A stretch of DNA of 64,000 nucleotides from an uncultured Collinsella sp. Its GTDB lineage: Bacteria > Actinomycetota > Coriobacteriia > Coriobacteriales > Coriobacteriaceae. The notes beneath the pieces are model-generated. The model saw only the letters and a program-made list of their open reading frames with translations, did not search any database and was not told the origin of the DNA. Made by a program: the position numbers and the translations under genes. Within the stretch, counting starts at the first letter, position 1. Every line of letters begins with the position of its first letter. Below are positions 26,952 to 38,079 of the stretch, one piece after another. The stretch spans positions 62,001 to 126,000 of the forward strand of contig CAKUOD010000002.1 in the NCBI GenBank assembly GCA_934668695.1, written 5' to 3'.

Positions 26952-28334
26952 TTACTTAAGCTCGGGCCAGAAGTCCTTGTTGGCCTCGATCATGTCGTCG
27001 AGAACTTCCTTGGCGACCTTCATCGAAGGCACGGTCTTGTTGAGCGTAAAGGCCTTGAGTGCTTTCTCGTACGAACCCTCGATCGTGGCCTCGACCACGA
27101 GCTTCTCGGAGTTCAGCTGCTGCATCATGAGGCCCTGCTGGAACAGCGGAATGTTGTCGCGGCTGATGACCTCGGGGCCGTTCTTGCCAATGTAGGCAGG
27201 CAGCTCGACCATGGCGTCGTAGGGCATGTTGGGGATAGCGCCCTTGTTCTCGCAAATGACCAGGAAGCGCTGCTTGGTATCGTTCTTCAGAGCGATGGCC
27301 AGGTCGGCAATCCAGTCGCCGTGGCTGCCCGCATAGAACGTGCTCTCGTCGATCTCGCCCGTCTTCTCGTAATGGTCGATGCCGTCAAAGAGGTTCTTCT
27401 CGCGCGTCTCCTCAACCTCGTTTGCACGGGTGCGCTCGGGGTTGGAATGCTCGACGAACTCCTTCTGCTGCAGGTAGTAGTTCAGGTACGTGTTGGGCAG
27501 GTACTCCGGGAAGCACTCCATGATCTCGTACTCGCCCTTCCAGACGTAGTACCAGCTGCCCTTGGTGTGGCGGTTCTGCTCGGGGTGCTCGTCGGTGGCC
27601 TCCTCGGGCTTCTTTGCCATGAGCGAGCCCATGCCCTTGAGGTAGGAGTCGGGCAGCAGGATCTGGTGTTCCTTGATGTACTCGCGCAGCTGCGGGAGCA
27701 CCTCCTCGCCCTTGTGGCGAATCGAGGTGAACCAACCAAAGTGGTTGAGGCCAAAGTAATCGTACTCGACATCCTTCTTGTCGATATCGAGTGCAGCGCA
27801 GACCACGTCGATAATCGCGATCGGCATGTCGCAGATATTGATGATGCGAGCGTTGGGACGCAGCACACGGCAGCCCTCGGAGACGATGGCGGCAGGGTTG
27901 GAGTAGTTGAGAATCCAGTAATCCTTCTTGGCGTACTTCTCAACGTCATCGATCAGCTCGACCATGGGGAAGATGGTGCGCATGCCATAGGCAAGGCCGC
28001 CGCAACCGCAGGTCTCCTGACCCACGCAGCCGTGACGCAGCGGAATCTTCTCGTCCTGCTCGCGCATGGCATAGCCGCCCACGCGCATCTGGGCAAACAC
28101 GAAGCTCGCGTCGGTAAAAGCCGTCTTTTTGTCGGTGGTCACCGTAAGCTTGATGTCCAGGCCAAGGTCCTCGTGCAAAATCCAGTCCACGAGCACGCCG
28201 ATCTTGCGCTGACGCTCCTCGTTGATGTCGTACAGGCGAATCTCGTCAACGTCGAGCTCGTCCTTGCGCAGGGCGATGGACTTGACGATGCCGGGGGTAA
28301 AGGTGGATCCGCCACCACACAGAGTAATGATCAT
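26952..28334 (-). CDS. 6-phospho-alpha-glucosidase, glycoside hydrolase family 4
   Basis: NAD- and metal-dependent hydrolase that splits phosphorylated alpha-glucosides imported by the PTS. Length is 460 aa. The N-terminal Rossmann motif is CGGGSTFTPG; metal-binding residues lie in NICDMPIA (Cys) and GLNHFGW (His), typical of the GlvA/MalH/AglB clade. It begins 3 nt after the PTS stop, with AAGGAG overlapping that stop, so the two are translationally coupled. It is the last gene of the EIIA-licT-EIICB-GH4 operon. Maltose-6-phosphate or related disaccharide phosphates are the expected substrates. Confidence 0.93.
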   Translation of the reverse strand: MIITLCGGGSTFTPGIVKSIALRKDELDVDEIRLYDINEERQRKIGVLVDWILHEDLGLDIKLTVTTDKKTAFTDASFVFAQMRVGGYAMREQDEKIPLRHGCVGQETCGCGGLAYGMRTIFPMVELIDDVEKYAKKDYWILNYSNPAAIVSEGCRVLRPNARIINICDMPIAIIDVVCAALDIDKKDVEYDYFGLNHFGWFTSIRHKGEEVLPQLREYIKEHQILLPDSYLKGMGSLMAKKPEEATDEHPEQNRHTKGSWYYVWKGEYEIMECFPEYLPNTYLNYYLQQKEFVEHSNPERTRANEVEETREKNLFDGIDHYEKTGEIDESTFYAGSHGDWIADLAIALKNDTKQRFLVICENKGAIPNMPYDAMVELPAYIGKNGPEVISRDNIPLFQQGLMMQQLNSEKLVVEATIEGSYEKALKAFTLNKTVPSMKVAKEVLDDMIEANKDFWPELK

Positions 28335-28337
28335 TGT

Positions 28338-29954
28338 TTACTGCTCCTTCTCAATTGCGTTTTCGACCTTGTCGCGCATCTCGGCAACCTTCATGCCAAA
28401 GATGATCTGGATATTGTTGCCGTTGCGGTTGATGCCGCTGTTGGGCACGTGGTTGATGAGGCTCTCATCGATGAGGTCCGGGTTCTTAACGTTCACGCGA
28501 AGACGCGTAAAGCAGTTCTCGAGCTCCTCGATGTTGTCCTTGCCGCCAAGACCTGCGACCAGGTCGGCAATACCTGCATCGACGCCCTCTGCGGGAGCTG
28601 CGGCAACAGCGCCCTGCTTCACCGCGACAGACGCGGCGGCCTCGCCCTCGGCAACGGACTCGGCGAGCTCGGACTCTTCCTCGCGACCAGGGGTGTGGAG
28701 GTTGAGCTTCTTAATAAGGAAGGTGAAGAGGAAGAAGTACAGAGTGGCGTTGACGACTCCAAGCACCAGCATAACCGGCCAGTTGGTCTTGTCGACACCG
28801 AGGACCAGGTTGGAAACCACGATGTTGATGATACCGCCTGCAGTCGAAGCGGGCACGGAGAGGACCTTGAGCAGAACCAGGAAGATGCCGGAAAGAACCG
28901 AGTGAACGACAAAGAGCACGGGAGCGGCAAAGACAAAGAGGAAGTCCATGGGCTCGGTGACACAGGAGAGCACGGCGGTGATGATCAGCGGGATGATAAC
29001 GGCCTTGGTCTTATCCTTGTTCCCCTTGTAAGCGGTGAAGATAAAGGCGAGACCGATACCGATGTAGGGCCACAGGTTGTTGAAGGTGTAGCTGTTGAAG
29101 TAGGTGCTATCGGAGAAGGGCTGGCCCGTCATTGCCATCTCGGCGACACGGATGGGATAGGCGCCGGCGATAACCTGATCGCCCAGCGTCAGGGTGCCAC
29201 CCACATCGGAGAACTGGAACGGAGTGTAGATGAGGTGGTGCAGACCGGTGGGAACGAGCAGCTTGTTGAGCATGCCGTAGATAAACAGACCGATGTTGCC
29301 CGACTCTTTAATGATGCCGGCAACGGAGGAGATGGCACCCTGAACCGGAGGCCAAACGATGCAGAAGCCAGCGCCCATGATCCAGGAAATGATGATCATG
29401 ATCAGGAACGGGAAGCGAACGCCCGAGAACATCGAAAGGGCAATGGGGAACTGCTTGTTCGAGTACTTGTTGAACACGGCACCAGTGATGCAGCCCAGGA
29501 TGATGCCGCCAAACACGCCGGTATCGAGCACCTGAATGCCCATAACGGTGCTCTGGCCGGTTCCGGTAAGGCCGAGCATGCCGCTCGCTTCGGCAAGAGA
29601 GCCGGTGGCGTTGAGCACGATGTTATTGGCCTGAAGGAACAGGAAGAACGACATCAGGGCGATCAGCGAAGCATGGCCCTTGTTCTTCTTTGCCATGGCG
29701 CCGGCGATGCCCACGCAGAACAGAATCGAGAGGTTGTTGATGATAAACATCAGCGACTGATAGACAACGGCGCCCACAAGCTGGAACGGACCGGAGCCCA
29801 GCACGGGAATCATGGCGCAGATGGTCTTGTTGGTCAGAATAATGCCCACGATGAGCAGAATGCCGGCAACCGAGAGATACATCATCGGCTGGACGATTGA
29901 CTTCGCGAACACCTCCAACGGCGCTTTGAAATTGAACTTCTTGTTTGCGGTCAT
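28338..29954 (-). CDS. PTS alpha-glucoside/maltose transporter subunit IICB
   Basis: Membrane permease of the glucose-glucoside PTS family, 538 aa. The N-terminal 430 residues form the EIIC channel with about ten membrane segments; a Glu/Ala linker leads to the EIIB domain, whose phosphorylated Cys is C481 in ENCFTRLRV. No EIIA domain is fused; it is supplied by the gene at 30927. The start at 29954 follows GGGGAG. The paired GH4 6-phospho-alpha-glucosidase points to maltose, trehalose-like or sucrose-isomer substrates, as with MalX/GlvC-type proteins. Confidence 0.92.
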   Translation of the reverse strand: MTANKKFNFKAPLEVFAKSIVQPMMYLSVAGILLIVGIILTNKTICAMIPVLGSGPFQLVGAVVYQSLMFIINNLSILFCVGIAGAMAKKNKGHASLIALMSFFLFLQANNIVLNATGSLAEASGMLGLTGTGQSTVMGIQVLDTGVFGGIILGCITGAVFNKYSNKQFPIALSMFSGVRFPFLIMIIISWIMGAGFCIVWPPVQGAISSVAGIIKESGNIGLFIYGMLNKLLVPTGLHHLIYTPFQFSDVGGTLTLGDQVIAGAYPIRVAEMAMTGQPFSDSTYFNSYTFNNLWPYIGIGLAFIFTAYKGNKDKTKAVIIPLIITAVLSCVTEPMDFLFVFAAPVLFVVHSVLSGIFLVLLKVLSVPASTAGGIINIVVSNLVLGVDKTNWPVMLVLGVVNATLYFFLFTFLIKKLNLHTPGREEESELAESVAEGEAAASVAVKQGAVAAAPAEGVDAGIADLVAGLGGKDNIEELENCFTRLRVNVKNPDLIDESLINHVPNSGINRNGNNIQIIFGMKVAEMRDKVENAIEKEQ

Positions 29955-30053
29955 AGCGGTACTCCCCTTCCTTTTCCGCAAATTAAGACAGATGTGCCCT
30001 GGACAAGACCGTGAGCCTTGCCTTATATCAATCGATGTATGGGCACGTTATGC

Positions 30054-30920
30054 CTAGAGACCAGGTTCTCCAAGCAGGTTAACAATGTGATATGCGAGAT
30101 AACTCTTCTCGGCATCGGTAACGACAACGTTATAGGTAGACGACAAGTGGGCGGCTATGGCGTCCGCGCACGAGAACGCGCACGGATACGCCGTTTCATC
30201 GATTCGGAACAGCGCGTCGCCATTGATTTGCCCTGACGTGGGATCGAGCGCTCGCTGCGCGAAAAACTGCAGGTGACGAACGAAACGCTCATAGGGCAGC
30301 GAGGTGTCATCGAGGGTCGTAGCATAGCGCTCGGAAACAATCGCAAGCACGTCGCGAACAAGCTGGACCGAGATGATGAGACGGTCGGAGCGTTGCGGCA
30401 TGGTGGCGTTGACGATATGCAGCGTAATAAAACCCTGCTCTTCTTCGCTCATCTGGATGCCCATATACTCCTTGATAATCTGCAGCGCACGGCCCGCAAG
30501 CGCGTACTCCTTGCGATAGAACTGCTGGATCTCGAGCAGCAGCGGGTTCTCGCAGGGAACGCCTTTGCGCTCGCGATCGAGGGCGAGGCTGATATGGTCT
30601 GCGAGAGCGATGAGAATCTTGTCATTGATATCGACATTGAGCTCTCGACGGAGCATCTGAACAATGTCTTCGGCAATCACGAGGTTGACGGTGGGGATGG
30701 ACTCCAAAAGATGTGCCAAGCGGTCAATCGTACGCGAATCCTGAGAAGTGCCCTCCTGCAGCGCATAGGTCTTTTCGACCGATGCTTCATCGATAGCGTC
30801 GCCGGCATGACGGCCAAAGCAGAGGCCTCGACCGATGACAATGAGCTCGGAGCCATCGTCCGAAGTGACCATTGCGACGTTATTGTTGAAAACTCGCTTG
30901 ATAACCACGGTACCCACCAC
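30054..30920 (-). CDS. licT: BglG/LicT family transcriptional antiterminator
   Basis: RNA-binding antiterminator that lets RNA polymerase pass a leader terminator when sugar is available. Length is 288 aa: CAT RNA-binding domain (1-60, KRVFNNNVAMV), PRD1 (about 65-170) and PRD2 (about 175-285). The four regulatory histidines are visible in LADHISLAL, FITLHIVNA, RFVRHLQFF and YLAYHIVNLL. The start is a GTG at 30920, 6 nt after the EIIA stop, with a weak ribosome-binding site, so translation is probably coupled. Its target is likely the RNA switch at 31465-31551 ahead of the operon. The gene symbol denotes family, not proven orthology. Confidence 0.92.
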   Translation of the reverse strand: MVGTVVIKRVFNNNVAMVTSDDGSELIVIGRGLCFGRHAGDAIDEASVEKTYALQEGTSQDSRTIDRLAHLLESIPTVNLVIAEDIVQMLRRELNVDINDKILIALADHISLALDRERKGVPCENPLLLEIQQFYRKEYALAGRALQIIKEYMGIQMSEEEQGFITLHIVNATMPQRSDRLIISVQLVRDVLAIVSERYATTLDDTSLPYERFVRHLQFFAQRALDPTSGQINGDALFRIDETAYPCAFSCADAIAAHLSSTYNVVVTDAEKSYLAYHIVNLLGEPGL

Positions 30921-30926
30921 AAGAAT

Positions 30927-31439
30927 TTACTCGGAAAGCCAGACGACAGGCTCTTTAACAGCAACAGGGCCGGAAGCGTGCTCACGAAGAGTCGAGTTCT
31001 CCGAACGCTCGCACACGATAACGAAGACCGTGGGATCGAAGCCGGCGGCGCGGACCGCGTCGAAATCGACCTCGACGAGGGGCTGGCCCGCGTCGACATG
31101 GTCACCCTGAGCAACAAGCGCATGGAAGCCCTTGCCCTCAAGTTTAACAGTGTCGATTCCGATATGCAGCATCACCTGAGCAGAGCTGTCGTCGGACATG
31201 ATGCCCAGCGCGTGCTCAGTCGGAAACAGCGCCGCGACGGTGCCGGAAACAGGAGCGCACACGCATCCCTCTTGGGGAACCACGGCAACGCCATCGCCCA
31301 CGGCACGGCTGCTAAAAGCGGGGTCATTGGTTTTTTCTAGGTGAACAAGCTCGCCGGAAACAGGAGCGAGGATTTCGAACTCGGAAGTTGCAGTCTTCTG
31401 CGCATCCGAGCCGCCCATCAGGCGAGAAAAGAAACCCAT
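30927..31439 (-). CDS. PTS glucose-type subunit IIA
   Basis: A 170-aa EIIA of the Glc family, which passes phosphate from HPr to EIIB. The active-site histidines are H76 (FPTEHALGI) and H92 (VMLHIGIDTV), placed as in Crr. The N-terminal ILAPVSGELVHLEK is also typical. The start at 31439 was chosen because the family N-terminus begins here; an ATG at 31457 is possible. It is the first gene of the glucoside operon and supplies the domain missing from the IICB protein. Confidence 0.93.
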   Translation of the reverse strand: MGFFSRLMGGSDAQKTATSEFEILAPVSGELVHLEKTNDPAFSSRAVGDGVAVVPQEGCVCAPVSGTVAALFPTEHALGIMSDDSSAQVMLHIGIDTVKLEGKGFHALVAQGDHVDAGQPLVEVDFDAVRAAGFDPTVFVIVCERSENSTLREHASGPVAVKEPVVWLSE

Positions 31440-31464
31440 GGTGGCATGTCCCTTCATAAATATA

Positions 31465-31527
31465 GCCCAACCAAAATCAAGCGAATGCGTCCATAGAGAC
31501 ACACCCGTTCAAAGACTTTGGTTAGGC
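31465..31527 (-). terminator. Leader terminator of the glucoside PTS operon
   Basis: On the minus strand GCCTAACCAAA (31527-31517) pairs with TTTGGTTGGGC (31475-31465), one G-U pair, and runs into TATATTT just before the EIIA start. The 41-nt loop is long. The upstream arm overlaps the antiterminator hairpin at 31520-31551, so only one of the two structures can form. Confidence 0.65.
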
Positions 31528-31551
31528 CCACGTCCGAGGGACTCGGTAACC
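31520..31551 (-). promoter_or_regulatory. Putative RAT antiterminator hairpin (LicT target)
   Basis: On the minus strand GGTTA...TAACC encloses an inner stem CCGAG/CTCGG with an asymmetric 3' bulge, the general shape of a ribonucleic antiterminator. Its 3' arm TAACC is also the start of the terminator arm. LicT binding here would free transcription of the operon that encodes LicT. The primary sequence does not closely match classic BglG/LicT sites. Confidence 0.55.
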
Positions 31552-31575
31552 TTCCGCATTTCTTTTACGGGAGTT

Positions 31576-31644
31576 ATTGTAGACAAGCCCAAAGCCAGAA
31601 TAATCATTATGACCGGTGAACGGTATTTATTCTCCGATAAACGG
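31576..31644 (-). promoter_or_regulatory. Glucoside operon promoter with two spaced 11-bp sites
   Basis: A -10 box TACAAT (31581-31576, minus) has no good -35. Just upstream are two copies of an 11-mer, CCGTTCACCGG (31623-31613) and CCGTTTATCGG (31644-31634), exactly 21 bp apart, two helical turns. They are centred near -49 and -70 from the expected start site, which suits an activator. The regulator is unknown. Confidence 0.45.
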
Positions 31645-31703
31645 CATTTAGGCGTTACTTGAGAACGATCCTTTTCTGCCTGCACCCGAGGACACCCCTC
31701 GCT

Positions 31704-31749
31704 CTGGTGCAATGGGGTGGCGCAAAGTAACCTGACCCCTTTGCACCAA
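31704..31749. repeat. Family C palindrome, copy 1 (partly degenerate)
   Basis: GGTGCAA...CCTGACCCC followed by TTTGCACCAA; it shares the GGTGCAAA/GGGGTCAGGTT core with the copies at 55303 and 56436. It lies between the glucoside operon leader and the helicase terminator. Confidence 0.7.
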
Positions 31750-31750
31750 A

Positions 31751-31782
31751 AAGGGCCCCGAGCGTAGTTGCTCGGGGCCCTT
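31751..31782 (-). terminator. Terminator after the DEAD-box helicase gene
   Basis: AAGGGCCCCGAGC pairs with GCTCGGGGCCCTT around a 6-nt loop, followed on the minus strand by a T-tract, 33 nt after the stop at 31815. Confidence 0.9.
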
Positions 31783-31814
31783 AGTTCGCCTCGTTCTAGC
31801 GCGCGACGCGTATG

Positions 31815-34064
<2,250 letters not shown>

Positions 34065-34333
34065 ATGTTGTTGTTCCTTATCTGCACGCGTTATGGGCAC
34101 GGCATGCTGCCGCGCGGGCGTGCTTGGTAGTGCGCTAATACATACAAAAACGGGTGCGCACAGAGAGGACGTTGCTCAGCACGCTGGCGATCGCTTTGGC
34201 AGCCCTATCACGCGCCGTCCAGACGCAGCAGCTCTAAGCGATGGAGCAGATTCGCCGCAGGTTAGTATACCCGTGCTTCGCATGCCCCCACGTAAACCAC
34301 AGATGACGAGGCGGACGAGGCGGCCTGGGCCGA

Positions 34334-34635
34334 TTGTCTCGATCTGTAACATCTACGGGACAAAACCGGGTCTTACTGTTACAGATCGAGACAAACCAGC
34401 AGCCCCCCTGGCTAACATCTCAATCTGTAACAGTTACAGGCCGAATCTTCGTCCAGATGTTACAGATCAAGACAAACGGTCAGCCCCATCAGCAAACGTC
34501 TGAATCTGTAACATTTACCGAGTAAATCGGCCCGTAGATGTTACAGATCAAGACAAACCAGTCCGTCAGAACACAACGTCTCGATCTGTAACAGTTACTC
34601 GGCAAAACCAGCCCCAGATGTTACAGATCGAGATT
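34334..34635. repeat. Family A palindrome array, four units
   Basis: Four ~55-bp palindromes whose TCTC starts lie at 34337, 34418, 34499 and 34579 (81, 81, 80 bp apart). Left arm TCTCRATCTGTAACA, right arm TGTTACAGATYGAGA, central AAAA-type loop in unit 1 and unit 4; units 2 and 3 have two arm mismatches each. About 24-bp unrelated spacers separate the units. The array is in the divergent region between the helicase and FHA genes. The rest of the gap holds a -10 box TATAAT (34700-34705) and a CAGGG/CCCTG inverted repeat (34755-34772) ahead of the FHA gene. Confidence 0.92.
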
Positions 34636-34811
34636 AAGGGCAGTTCCGTCCAGCTCCAACCAAGTCCCTCGATCATCCCGCAATTTCATCCATGTGACCT
34701 ATAATACTGGCATGGACGCGCAGCGCATTGTGCGACTTTTAATACACCGCCCATCAGGGTAAATAATCCCTGTCGTGTTTATCGGTTAAGGAATAATCAG
34801 GGGGGGGTTCC

Positions 34812-35774
34812 GTGGCAGTAGAAACACCGTGCTCGGTCCTCTACAACGATATCCGCCTTTTCGGCGGCCTCAAGCATCTCGAAATCGCTCGAATGCTCAT
34901 CAACGGTAACTCCTACCTCGGCAGCACCCTGCTGGAGAAGTGCTCTTCCAACCGTTCTTATCTGACTCGCTATATCGTCCATCGCGAACCCGACCAGTGC
35001 GCCCCCGGCATCTACAATGATTTCACCGTCTCGGCGCTCAACCTTTCCGCGGCAATCTGCAGCAAGCTTGGCGGAGGCGATTCTGCTTACCAGGCAATTG
35101 CCGATCACTACCGCGGTCCGGCAGCCAATGAAATGATGTCGGTTCTCGCCAGCTACCGGCTTGACAGCCGCCTGTACGCGAACGCACTGAATCGCATCGA
35201 TGGCTCCGACGGCCAAGGTATGCGCGAGAAAAGCACGCTCTACCTGATGCTCTTTGTGGCAACGGGAGCGCTCGCCGACCCCATCCAGGGCATGGCGACC
35301 GTCGAGCGCTACTGCAACAGCAAAACGAGCGGGTTTTTTGGCACTACCGAGACAACTGTCGGCCGCAGTTTTACGAGCCGTCTACGAAAGCAAAACGTCA
35401 CCGCCCCCAATCTCGGCCTACTTAGGACGCACGCCGACAACTGCGTCGACATGCAGATCCACCCCCTTACGCGCGACCCGCGCGGCACGGTAATTGGGTC
35501 TTTGCCCAAGACCTCGCCTAGCATTACCGATGTGGGCGCCGATGCATCGCGCGAGCATCTCCGCATTTGGCTCGAAGACGGGCACTGGTACGCCCAGGGA
35601 CTTGGATCGACCAACGGCACCGTGCTCGAATCGGGCGCAGGCGGCGGCGATATTGTGATTGAGCCGCCGCGCGACCAACGCGAGCCCGGCAAGACCTATC
35701 CCCCGGTGGAAATCGAAAACAGCGACAGACTCCATCTGGGTCTCTACACGACGTTTCTCGTCATAGTGGACTAG
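34812..35774 (+). CDS. FHA domain protein
   Basis: A 320-aa protein with a C-terminal forkhead-associated domain (about 225-320), which binds phosphothreonine peptides. The hallmark residues are visible: VIGS (228-230), SREH (246-249) and GSTNGT (265-270). The N-terminal 220 residues have no recognised domain; they look alpha-helical and include RSFTSRLRK (185-193). No membrane segment is seen. The GTG start at 34812 follows a run of eight G. The adjacent Ser/Thr kinase (35953) probably supplies the phosphorylated partner. The pair is bracketed by family A arrays. Confidence 0.85.
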   Translation: MAVETPCSVLYNDIRLFGGLKHLEIARMLINGNSYLGSTLLEKCSSNRSYLTRYIVHREPDQCAPGIYNDFTVSALNLSAAICSKLGGGDSAYQAIADHYRGPAANEMMSVLASYRLDSRLYANALNRIDGSDGQGMREKSTLYLMLFVATGALADPIQGMATVERYCNSKTSGFFGTTETTVGRSFTSRLRKQNVTAPNLGLLRTHADNCVDMQIHPLTRDPRGTVIGSLPKTSPSITDVGADASREHLRIWLEDGHWYAQGLGSTNGTVLESGAGGGDIVIEPPRDQREPGKTYPPVEIENSDRLHLGLYTTFLVIVD

Positions 35775-35952
35775 GGCCAGGCCAGCAACAGCATGCGGCA
35801 GTTGCTGGCCTTCCACCGTTTACGTCGCCGTCTGTGCCATTGGATAGCAATACAGAACCATTTATCCGCAAACACGTCTATTATGGAGTTTCATTAATAG
35901 CCGTGCTTTTGGCATAAGCATGCGGCTTATTCCCATCAGCTAAAGGAACGCC

Positions 35953-38037
35953 ATGGAAACCACCAATACCGCTTGTGGCGACAAACTCATCCGTCTCGAC
36001 ACGTTCGATACCGCCGTGGCGGTCGACCCCAGCGCCGAGGACGACGCCAAGCGTCGGTTTATGACCCTCATTCTTCAAACGGCATATCGCGGCGACGGCA
36101 ACATCGGGCACGTGCTGCGCGCGACCAACACGAGCGGCGAGGTCTTTGCCGTCAAGCTGCTCAAGGACAACGTCATTCTCTCTGGCCAAGCCCCCGACCG
36201 CTCCGCCGAGCAATCGGCCGCGCACCTGGCCAATACCGCCGCTCTGTTCGAGGAGTACCGTCACCTGTGCACCGTCTCGCACCTGCGCGGGTTCCCGCGT
36301 GTCTATGGCTACGGCTCTTGCGAGGACGACCCGCTCATCCTCATGGAGTGGGTCGAGGGCACCTCGCTCAAGCAGGCGCTGCCCTTGCTTCCGCACGATA
36401 CCTCGGGCGGGCTGACCACCCAAATGGTCGCCGCCGTCGGAAACGCCGTGCTTCGCGCGCTCTTGATGACCCAAGGCCTTGTGAATCCGGTCGTTCACCG
36501 CGATCTTTCGCCCGCCAATATCATGTTCCGCACCACCAGCCGAACGCTCGAGCAGCAGATTGCCGATTGCTCCTTTGATCCCTGCCTCATCGACATGGGC
36601 TCCGCCACCATGGCACTCGGCGACGACACAATCACCCGGCGCGCCGACATCTGGCGCTTTGCTACGCCCGCATACGCCGCGCCCGAAATGCTCACGCAGG
36701 ACATCGAAGGCATCGCGGCCCTTCGCCGCTCGCCCGCCATCGATGTCTATGCGCTTTCGAGCATTCTGTACCAGCTCTACAGCGGTCGTAAACCGTTCGA
36801 TGTCGAGTCGACGGGTGCCGCGGCAACCGGCTCGTTCTATCTCATAAAGACCAAGACAAAACCGGCGCCGCTCGAGCCGCGCTGCGATGGCGACGAGGCT
36901 CTCGTCCAGATCATCATGAAAGGCATCTCGGTCAAACAAGGCGATCGCGCCACCGAGCAGCAGATGCTCGAGGTGCTCTCGGCATACCTTCCCGCTGCAG
37001 AATCTGAGGGCCGCGAGGGCGCGGGCAATGACGCCGTAATCGACATCGACTCCGGTACGCACCTTAAGGTCGACGTCGCCGGCGAGCGCGCGAGAGAGAT
37101 TCTGGAACAGGCCCGACATGATGCCATAACCCGCCGCCGCTTTATTATCGGCGGCGTCGTTGCAGCCGTTGCGGGGCTCGGCGTCATTGGCGCGGCAACC
37201 CATGGCTTTGGCATCCCCGACTACCTGGACGGCATCCGCAGCTCGCTTGACGACTACACTTGGGATCAGCTGCAGGAGATTTCGCTCAAGATTAAGGCCG
37301 CCGAGACCCGCAGCGAGGCACGCGAGATTGCCAAGCGCTATCACCTGCTCGACACCGATGGGCATATCCCCTATCCGTGTACCAAGCGCGTAACGCTCAC
37401 CAACGGGCTGGAGGTCGGCGCGCAACTTGTGGGCATCCGCCACGACGAGCTTTTGGACGGGACGGGCAAGGCCGGGCTGACGTTTATATTCGATGCGGGC
37501 ATTGCCGAGCGCAACGCTGCGGCTGAGCCGCCGAGCGCCGGCTGGGCAGATTGCGAGCTGCGGGCATGGCTCGACGGCGACGGCCTTAAGCTGCTGCCCA
37601 ACGAGCTGCGCGCGCTTATTAAGGCCGTCAAGAAGACCTCGAACAACGTGGGCGTCGCCAGAAGCGCTTCGTGTCTGAGTGAGCTGCCCGCGACGCTCTG
37701 GCTGCCCGCCATGGTCGAGCTGTGCGGCGTGCAGCCGCCCGATTCGTTTGCCGAGGACTATCACTACCTGGCAGACATCTACAACGGCGAAGGCAAGGAG
37801 TATCAGCTGTTCCACGAGCTCAAGGTGAGCCCATATTCCACCAACTCGACCATGGTGCGCCAGTGGAAGGGCAAGGATACCTGCTGGTGGGAGCGCACGG
37901 TGAGCCCCGACACGTCGGAGGTAAAGGGCACGGTCTATATCAACCGTGTCGGCGGCGACGGCGACGTGTTTATGTACGCCACGCCCGCGGACAAGCCAAG
38001 CAAGCGTACCTGCGTGATTCCCGGGTTCTGTATCTAG
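35953..38037 (+). CDS. Membrane-anchored Ser/Thr protein kinase with DUF6273-like sensor domain
   Basis: A 694-aa protein. The kinase domain (about 40-350) has VAIK-type lysine K68 (FAVKLLK), catalytic loop HRDLSPANIM (182-191, D184, N189) and DMGS (214-217) in place of the usual DFG. A membrane segment (about 397-420) follows an Arg-rich stretch. The extracytoplasmic C-terminus (about 470-694) resembles the DUF6273 fold (CELRAWLDGDG, LWLPAMVEL, WWERT). It probably senses an external or wall signal and phosphorylates the neighbouring FHA protein. It starts 178 nt downstream of that gene. Confidence 0.87.
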   Translation: METTNTACGDKLIRLDTFDTAVAVDPSAEDDAKRRFMTLILQTAYRGDGNIGHVLRATNTSGEVFAVKLLKDNVILSGQAPDRSAEQSAAHLANTAALFEEYRHLCTVSHLRGFPRVYGYGSCEDDPLILMEWVEGTSLKQALPLLPHDTSGGLTTQMVAAVGNAVLRALLMTQGLVNPVVHRDLSPANIMFRTTSRTLEQQIADCSFDPCLIDMGSATMALGDDTITRRADIWRFATPAYAAPEMLTQDIEGIAALRRSPAIDVYALSSILYQLYSGRKPFDVESTGAAATGSFYLIKTKTKPAPLEPRCDGDEALVQIIMKGISVKQGDRATEQQMLEVLSAYLPAAESEGREGAGNDAVIDIDSGTHLKVDVAGERAREILEQARHDAITRRRFIIGGVVAAVAGLGVIGAATHGFGIPDYLDGIRSSLDDYTWDQLQEISLKIKAAETRSEAREIAKRYHLLDTDGHIPYPCTKRVTLTNGLEVGAQLVGIRHDELLDGTGKAGLTFIFDAGIAERNAAAEPPSAGWADCELRAWLDGDGLKLLPNELRALIKAVKKTSNNVGVARSASCLSELPATLWLPAMVELCGVQPPDSFAEDYHYLADIYNGEGKEYQLFHELKVSPYSTNSTMVRQWKGKDTCWWERTVSPDTSEVKGTVYINRVGGDGDVFMYATPADKPSKRTCVIPGFCI

Positions 38038-38079
38038 GGGACGGGTATCCCGCCGCGGCGGAACCCTCCTCGGCAATTA

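Noticed and set aside
26928..29900. Plus-strand open frame of 990 codons
   Set aside because: It lies antisense to the GH4 and PTS genes, which have full domain motifs; it is a shadow of their codon bias.
34334..34635. CRISPR array
   Set aside because: Repeats are inverted palindromes of alternating orientation with 15-bp half-sites, not direct repeats; no cas genes are present in the window.
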